NCBI GenBank assembly: GCA_032718475.1
Contig: JAUCBJ010006914.1
Location: forward strand, 1-64,000
Source of the DNA: Nemertoderma westbladi
Lineage: Eukaryota; Xenacoelomorpha; Nemertodermatida; Nemertodermatidae
Length of the DNA: 64,000 bases
Direction: 5' to 3'
In this document: positions 57,711 to 64,000 of the stretch, piece after piece
How the letters are laid out: each line of letters opens with the position of its first letter
Position numbering within the stretch: the first letter of the stretch is position 1
The notes under the pieces: generated by a model
Told to the model about the DNA's origin: nothing
The model's input: the letters and a program-made list of their open reading frames with translations, nothing else
The model's database searches: none
Translations under genes and position numbers: made by a program

Positions 57711-60147
57711 ATAACGGATATAAAGTTCGGATTGCAGGGTAGGCAATAAATACAGTTTAATATTGTTCTGGTAAGAACAATAACAGATATATACGTACAA
57801 TCAGAAGATATATTTGTCTATTGTTCTGGTAAGAACAATAACAGATATAGCTTCTGTATTGCAGTAGGCAATAACGCTGAAGTACCGGACAACCGGTACC
57901 TAGTAGGCCTGACTACCTAACCACCCGGACCGGTACCTACAGCAGTACAGGTACAGCAGTATTATTCGATTGTGAAATTGTATACCGGTAGGCTGTTTAA
58001 GAGATTAGGGACTGTACACCCCTTGTTTCTTTTGGAGCTTACTTATTTCTGTCAGTTTTATTTATTTGTAGGCCAGTATTGAGCAGAAGGCGTGTAAGCC
58101 TGCTCAGATTGTACAGATAATTTGTAGGCTGGACTGTTGTCTGACTGTGGTTAAGTCTGAAGAGACTGTAGTGTGTGTAGAGCATATGTCCGAAAAAGTA
58201 CTAGTTAGGAAAGTAGGGGCTGCCAGTGCTGTGAGGTGAACCCCCACGAAAGAATAAGTCGTACTACTCGGTTAGAACGCATACTAACTAACCATTTCGG
58301 AGTCTGTATATACTGTAGTTTATTTAGGCTTGATAGTAGTCTGTCAGCGTTTGGTCTGTACCTTGTTTGTGTAGTCTGTACGGGTAGCGTAATATTTCTT
58401 ACTTAGATAATTTGTAGGCTGGATTTTGTCTGGCTGTTGTTGGGTCTTGAGAGATTTCGGTGTGTGTAGAGTGTATGTCGTCCGATAAAGTGCCAGTTGG
58501 GAACGTAGGGGCTTCCAGAGCTGTGAGGTAAACCCCCTCGAAAGAATAAGTCGTACTACTCGGTTAGAACGCATACTAACTAACCATTTCGGAGTCTGCA
58601 TATACCGTAGTTTGTTTGGGCTTGATAGTAGTCTGTCATCATTTGGTCTGCATTTTGTTTGAGTAGTCTGTACGCGCAGCGTAATATTTATTATTCAGAG
58701 TTTATGCGATTATTCGCAACATTCATTCCCCAAGTTTATTCCTACAGTAATTGTGCTTGTTATATATACCATTACAGTTAAACTAACCCCGGTACTACAT
58801 CAGGGCTGCTTGGCGTAGGTAAAGACTGGAGATTTTATGCTTTGGTCACTCCGGCAGATACCGTGGTTCTTTTAGCTGTTCAAGTATTTCTAACTGCTAG
58901 TTATTTGTTGTATAAGTACTTGTACCTAATTTAGGGTTTAGTGTACAGTGCTTTCCGAAGGCAATTAGTGTGTAGGCAGTATATTTGTGTTGTAAAGTGG
59001 TTAATAGGCACGTTGGTTCTGGTAGACCGCGGTAATTAACTTCTAGGTAGGAACACTCCGTGATACATAACGTAGTACTTATAGCGATACGGCTATAAGT
59101 CGTCAGACGGTGGTATTTTTCTATCTGGACAACGCAGTATATTTACTACTACTTATTATTTTCAAATACCGAAGTAACCTGTCCGTTGTAATAACCAGAT
59201 ATTCTAACCCTTTGTTAGGCTGGTTAGTAGACTTCTTGTAAAATTACCCTAAAAATTCGTACTTGTAATTTTTGTGTTTATTTAGAGATTGTAATCTCAC
59301 CCGAATTGTACGTAATTTGTAGTATTAAGTAACTTAGGTAAATTATAATTATTTGTTTTAGTGTCCAACAAGTAGCACTCTACTGAGAGCGCACAGCTTC
59401 TGTGTAGTGACTCCCCCCAGAAATAATAACATTTATTTCAAATATTGACAAAAACCCATTATAACGGGTATATATATTATAAATCAACTCAAACCGATTT
59501 ATAAAATAGTAGGCCTGCCATACAACAATTAGGTCTCAATATCAGTTGGACTACTGCTTAAATAACGGTAATCAAGTAAAGCAAAGTAACCAAGTAACCC
59601 CTGAAATTTCAGAAATTCAATTATTCTAAAATAATTGACATACCGGTATTTACAATAGGCTTATTATATTTATTTCTATAAATTTTAGGCTGAAATTATA
59701 CCGGTATTCTGTAATTAATTCTAGTCTGTAATTATACTTATATATATACATTATAAGTGTAAGCTGTATACCGGTATTCACGATAGGCCTATTATATATT
59801 TATAAATTTAGGCTGAAATTATACCGGTATTCTGTAATTAATTCTAGTTAATAATTATACTCATATATACTATAAGTGTAAACTGCATACCGGTATCCAC
59901 GATAGGCCTATTATATATTTATATATATTTGTGCTGGAATTATATACCGGTATTCTGTGACAAATCTAGTCTGTGACAATACTTATATATATACTATAAG
60001 CATACCGGTATTCTAATATATTATATATATATTACGCTACACTGAGTAGCAGTATCAGTAATTAATTACTAGGCTAACAGTGATACTGAATTACTAGGCT
60101 TGCTTAAACTGTAATATAGCAGTAGGCATTCAACTGTACAAACCAAC
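57711..60147 (+). other. Family 1 leader (copy 1c)
   Basis: Longer than in 1a and 1b because of internal duplications: gttctggtaagaacaataac units at 57760-57850, a ~280-bp tandem duplication (about 58113-58390 repeated at 58405-58685), and three ~120-bp units around ataccggtattc at 59640-60010. No conserved ORF. Confidence 0.7.
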
Positions 60148-61434
60148 ATGTCTGACACAAAGCAAAACCTGTCAGACAGTCTTCTAGATACAACCATATG
60201 TGACCCAGACAGGAGTGTGGAACGAGTAGGACCGAAGTTCAATTCACCTCCTACTGTAAGAAAGATCATCCCTCCCGTAGTAATATCAGACCCTAGGCTA
60301 GTCCAACATCGTAGGTCTATCATAGGCACTCGAGCTCAGGTCAAGCGGGACCAAGAAGCAGCGGAACCGCAACAACCCGCGAGCCAAGAACTTATTTCTC
60401 AACGGCCCGACAGCTCCAGTAGTGAGGATACTGCAGAGCTGACACCCGAGCGTGGAGTAAAGATGATGGATGCGGTTTATTCGGATCCCCTTCTCATCCT
60501 TCCTGCAGCCGTACTCACTAGGTTATTGATTGCGGTGGAAGAACACCAGATCGATTGGGCGAGAAATAAGCGATCGACTAAAGATAGTTATGCGGGATAC
60601 ACAAGGGAAGAACTGAAGTCTATTGTCGAGTCGCAATGGAACTTCCCCAGACCCGGACTCCCGTTTGATTTATCAGAAGCTGCCTGGGAAGACATACACA
60701 GGATGGGAGTAACAAAGAAACCATCGATCCAGCTGTGTGGAAGAGGTCCGCAGCAGGATACGCACAGGGATTCTTCAGCTCCATGGAGCGATTAAAAGAA
60801 CAACTGTTTCAACAACCCCAAGGACCTCAAGAGCAGGGACAGCTGCTTTATCAAGTTAGAGAAAGAATTCTACGAATCAGGCTAATCTTATCGGCCTTTG
60901 AGGAGGCTTCTAAAAGAAGACAAGACACGTCGTTGCAAGTTGCCGTAAAGACTTGGTTTCAACGGGTGAGTCTCCAGGTTCAAGGAACAGCTCAGTGGAA
61001 ATCTCAGTTAGCTGGGCGCTCAACCCATGGAGAATCAACAGACGCTACTTTTTCACAAGTGGAAAGTGAAGCGACGGCAGAGAAACCGCATAAGAGGGAT
61101 GCCATTGACATCTATCTGTCAGACTATCAACGTTTTTTAGGTGATGAAGAGTTGAGGAGAAGGCTAGATGGACTTAGCCCTAATAGTGAAGGAACCCAGC
61201 GTGTGTTGGACGCCATCGATGTGGATATGAGAGCTGCGAACCAAGCTAAATTTGATGAACAACTCCGCATCGCTAGAGTCCAAGAAGAACAAGTAAAGAA
61301 AAAACGTATAGAAGACAGAAAGATAGCAGCAGCGGCAGCAGCGGAAGCAGAAGCAGAAAGAAAGGCGGCAGAAGCAGCGGCAGAGGCAAAAGCGGCAGCG
61401 GCAGAAGCAGCGGCAGAGGCAAAAGCGGCAGCAG
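60148..61434 (+). pseudogene. Family 1 gag N-terminal part (copy 1c)
   Basis: From ATG 60148 (MSDTKQNLSDSLLDTTICDP) the frame runs to a shift near 60718, then goes on from 60735 (WKRSAAGYAQGFFSS) to an Ala/Glu/Lys coiled coil at 61325-61434. There it fuses with LTR sequence and ends at 61511 in unrelated residues. This copy gives the clearest view of the true gag start of the family. Confidence 0.9.
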
Positions 61435-61754
61435 CTGGTTTAAGTCATAACTCTGTTTATTTATTTAGAGCGCCACATCCTAAAGGAACTGTTAATATTT
61501 CACGAAAGTGAATAATATTTGTCAGAGATTATATATATTACGATCAGTCGAATAATACAGTAGGCCTACCCCGCAATACGGTTAGGCTCCCGAATCCAGT
61601 CTCCCGGGTATATCCAGCGGGTGAATGATCGCGCATAGACTGGCTTCGGCTAATGTAGTGTATCAAATACTTGTCATAGGCTAAAGACGATCTATTATCT
61701 AGAAGACATCCCAATTTGGCAGGTAAAACTGCTAAAGGTCTGAAAGCGCGAACA
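61435..61754 (+). repeat. Partial 3' LTR of copy 1c
   Basis: Matches 57391-57710 of the 5' LTR (ctggtttaagtcataactct to gcgcgaaca). The joint to the gag repeat shows the microhomology ctggttt. Confidence 0.95.
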
Positions 61755-62741
61755 GGACGCGAGGTTCGCGACATCCTTAAAGGATCCGGCTTCAACCTAA
61801 CCAAATTCCAATCCAGTTCGAAGGAACTTATCGAGGCGATAAGAGATGAGAGACCAGGATCGACCATGGATAATCCCACAACAGCCAAGGGGCAGGACAT
61901 GGCGAACAAGAGAATAGAGTCTCAACAGAAGGCACTGGGAATCGTGTGGAACAGAGAAACGGATGAACTGAAGTACCAGTTGAGTCAGGAGGGCGCAGAT
62001 ATCCACACAAAAAGGGGTTATGTGTCATACATAGCAAGGATATACGATCCCCTAGGCCTAGCATCCCCACTACTAGTCACGGGGAAACAGATACTCAAGA
62101 AAGTATACAAGCTAAAGGACGAGTGGGACGCAGAGGTCCTGGAAGAAATCAGAAAGCAGTGGCATAAGCGGACAGAGAGCCTGGAGCAGATGGGAACATA
62201 CAGCATGCCAAGAGTGTATTTCCCGGATGGGGACATGACGAATCTGGACTTACACATGTTCTCCGATGCGTCGTTGGAGGCATACGGAGCGGCACTCTAT
62301 TTAGTACAACGAGAGGGGGCTCACAAGCCCAGACTCGCCTTCAGCAAAGCGAAGTCAATGCCACCAGATTCAGCATCAGTTCCCAAACTATAATTGACAG
62401 CTGCGAGACTAGGAGTTAGGGCTACAGCCTACCTAATGGATGCTATTCCCAACATAGTGGAGACGCACTACTGGACGGATTCCATGGTAGTGCTTGGTTG
62501 GCTACATAACGAAAGGACGAGATACCCTATATTCATTGCGAATAGGGTGGACGAAATAAGGGCGACCACAGAACTGGAAAGGTGGCACTACTGCCCAACA
62601 GACGAGAACCCAGCGAACTTGTTATCGAGGGGCGTGGTACGCCACACTTTCTTGAAGAAAGAAGTATTGTGGCAACACGGGCCACAGTTTCTGAGTGATA
62701 GGGAGGCCTGGCCGCCGTTGAGAAAGGTGGACCCGGGCTCA
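61755..62741 (+). pseudogene. Family 2 RT end and RNase H (copy 2b, resumed)
   Basis: Continues the RT from 56513 (REVRDILKGSGFNLTKFQS, IYDPLGLASPLLV) into RNase H: Asp in LHMFSDASLEAYG, then a TAA at 62391-62393 exactly where the Glu codon of the conserved PKLELTAA motif belongs, then Asp in HYWTDSMVVLGW and NPANLLSRG. The sequence ends at the microsatellite. No integrase follows. Confidence 0.9.
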
Positions 62742-64000
62742 TATATACTATACTATAATATACTATAATATACTATACTATACTATACTATACTATACTA
62801 TACTATACTATACTATACTATACTATACTATACTATACTATACTATACTATACTATACTATACTATACTATACTATACTATACTATACTATACTATACTA
62901 TACTATACTATACTATACTATACTATACTATACTATACTATACTATACTATACTATACTATACTATACTATACTATACTATACTATACTATACTATACTA
63001 TACTATACTATACTATACTATACTATACTATACTATACTATACTATACTATACTATACTATACTATACTATACTATACTATACTATACTATACTATACTA
63101 TACTATACTATACTATACTATACTATACTATACTATACTATACTATACTATACTATACTATACTATACTATACTATACTATACTATACTATACTATACTA
63201 TACTATACTATACTATACTATACTATACTATACTATACTATACTATACTATACTATACTATACTATACTATACTATACTATACTATACTATACTATACTA
63301 TACTATACTATACTATACTATACTATACTATACTATACTATACTATACTATACTATACTATACTATACTATACTATACTATACTATACTATACTATACTA
63401 TACTATACTATACTATACTATACTATACTATACTATACTATACTATACTATACTATACTATACTATACTATACTATACTATACTATACTATACTATACTA
63501 TACTATACTATACTATACTATACTATACTATACTATACTATACTATACTATACTATACTATACTATACTATACTATACTATACTATACTATACTATACTA
63601 TACTATACTATACTATACTATACTATACTATACTATACTATACTATACTATACTATACTATACTATACTATACTATACTATACTATACTATACTATACTA
63701 TACTATACTATACTATACTATACTATACTATACTATACTATACTATACTATACTATACTATACTATACTATACTATACTATACTATACTATACTATACTA
63801 TACTATACTATACTATACTATACTATACTATACTATACTATACTATACTATACTATACTATACTATACTATACTATACTATACTATACTATACTATACTA
63901 TACTATACTATACTATACTATACTATACTATACTATACTATACTATACTATACTATACTATACTATACTATACTATACTATACTATACTATACTATACTA
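62742..64000. repeat. (TACTA)n microsatellite, about 250 units, running off the window
   Basis: After a few irregular ataatatacta units, a pure TACTA pentamer array fills the last ~1.24 kb. It interrupts the RNase H gene of copy 2b. Confidence 0.97.

Larger units (their letters stand above)
56514..61754 (+). mobile_element. BEL/Pao family 1, copy 1c (large internal deletion)
   Basis: The 5' LTR is at 56514-57710. Leader and gag N-terminus run to 61434, then a partial 3' LTR at 61435-61754. GGACG is duplicated at 56509-56513 and 61755-61759. Everything from mid-gag through pol, the extra ORF and the first ~880 bp of the 3' LTR is deleted. Confidence 0.95.
50077..62741 (+). mobile_element. BEL/Pao family 2, copy 2b (split by copy 1c; 3' end missing)
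   Basis: The 5' LTR is at 50077-50638. Gag and pol run to 56513, copy 1c intervenes (56514-61754), and pol resumes at 61760. At 62741 the pol sequence gives way inside RNase H to a (TACTA)n array, so integrase, any 3' ORF and the 3' LTR are absent from the window. Several frameshifts and stops make it inactive. Confidence 0.9.

Overview
This 64 kb window looks like metazoan repeat DNA. I find no operon, ribosome-binding site, rRNA, tRNA or CRISPR array, and no complete host gene. Almost everything is retrotransposon, satellite or microsatellite. Every long coding region belongs to a mobile element: two BEL/Pao LTR-retrotransposon families, one reverse transcriptase (RT) element with a C-terminal restriction-like endonuclease, and remnants of two further non-LTR elements. 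The abundance of TAGGCCTA and ACCGGT words, of homopolymer G/C runs, and of DUF1759/DUF1758/DUF5641-type BEL/Pao proteins fits a marine invertebrate (echinoderm or hemichordate would be my guess). That is a weak inference.

Layout. 1-1962: a foldback element, poly-C runs and a 31-bp tandem repeat. 1963-15032: copy 2a of BEL/Pao family 2. It is 5'-truncated, with gag-pro-partial RT, a deletion, an integrase tail, a 69-bp minisatellite split by the RT/endonuclease element (6045-10412), an extra 3' ORF (11211-13733), a hairpin with a polypurine tract, and the 3' LTR (14451-15032). 15033-16839: no clear gene. 16840-17655: a family 2 scrap. 17656-31926: a non-LTR RT gene on the minus strand, split by copy 1a of BEL/Pao family 1 (19173-31689, target duplication CCCAT). 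31927-33292: G/C homopolymers and a ~163-bp satellite. 33293-49200, minus strand: copy 1b, a 15.9 kb family 1 element with target duplication GTCTC and nearly intact gag-pol. 49206-50076: a (CACTA)n array and a scrap of another RT. 50077-62741: copy 2b of family 2, split just after its YVDD box by copy 1c (56514-61754, target duplication GGACG). 62742-64000: a (TACTA)n array running off the window.

Family 1 elements have 1.1-1.24 kb TG...CA LTRs, a ~2 kb leader, gag-protease-RT-RNase H-integrase, a structured non-coding spacer, an additional ~490-codon ORF of unknown function, then the 3' LTR. Family 2 has 0.56-0.58 kb TG...CA LTRs, a long split gag, and (if copy 2a is one element) an additional 3' ORF with a DEDD-exonuclease-like segment followed by three CCHC zinc knuckles. 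The most interesting items are these two extra 3' ORFs, a duplicated two-hairpin RNA module in family 1 that shows a compensatory base-pair change, and the RT/endonuclease element sitting in a minisatellite with a 10-bp target duplication. Copies 1a and 1b face each other tail to tail, 1.6 kb apart, and form inverted arms of more than 11 kb. All boundaries and similarities were judged by eye, without alignment software or database searches.
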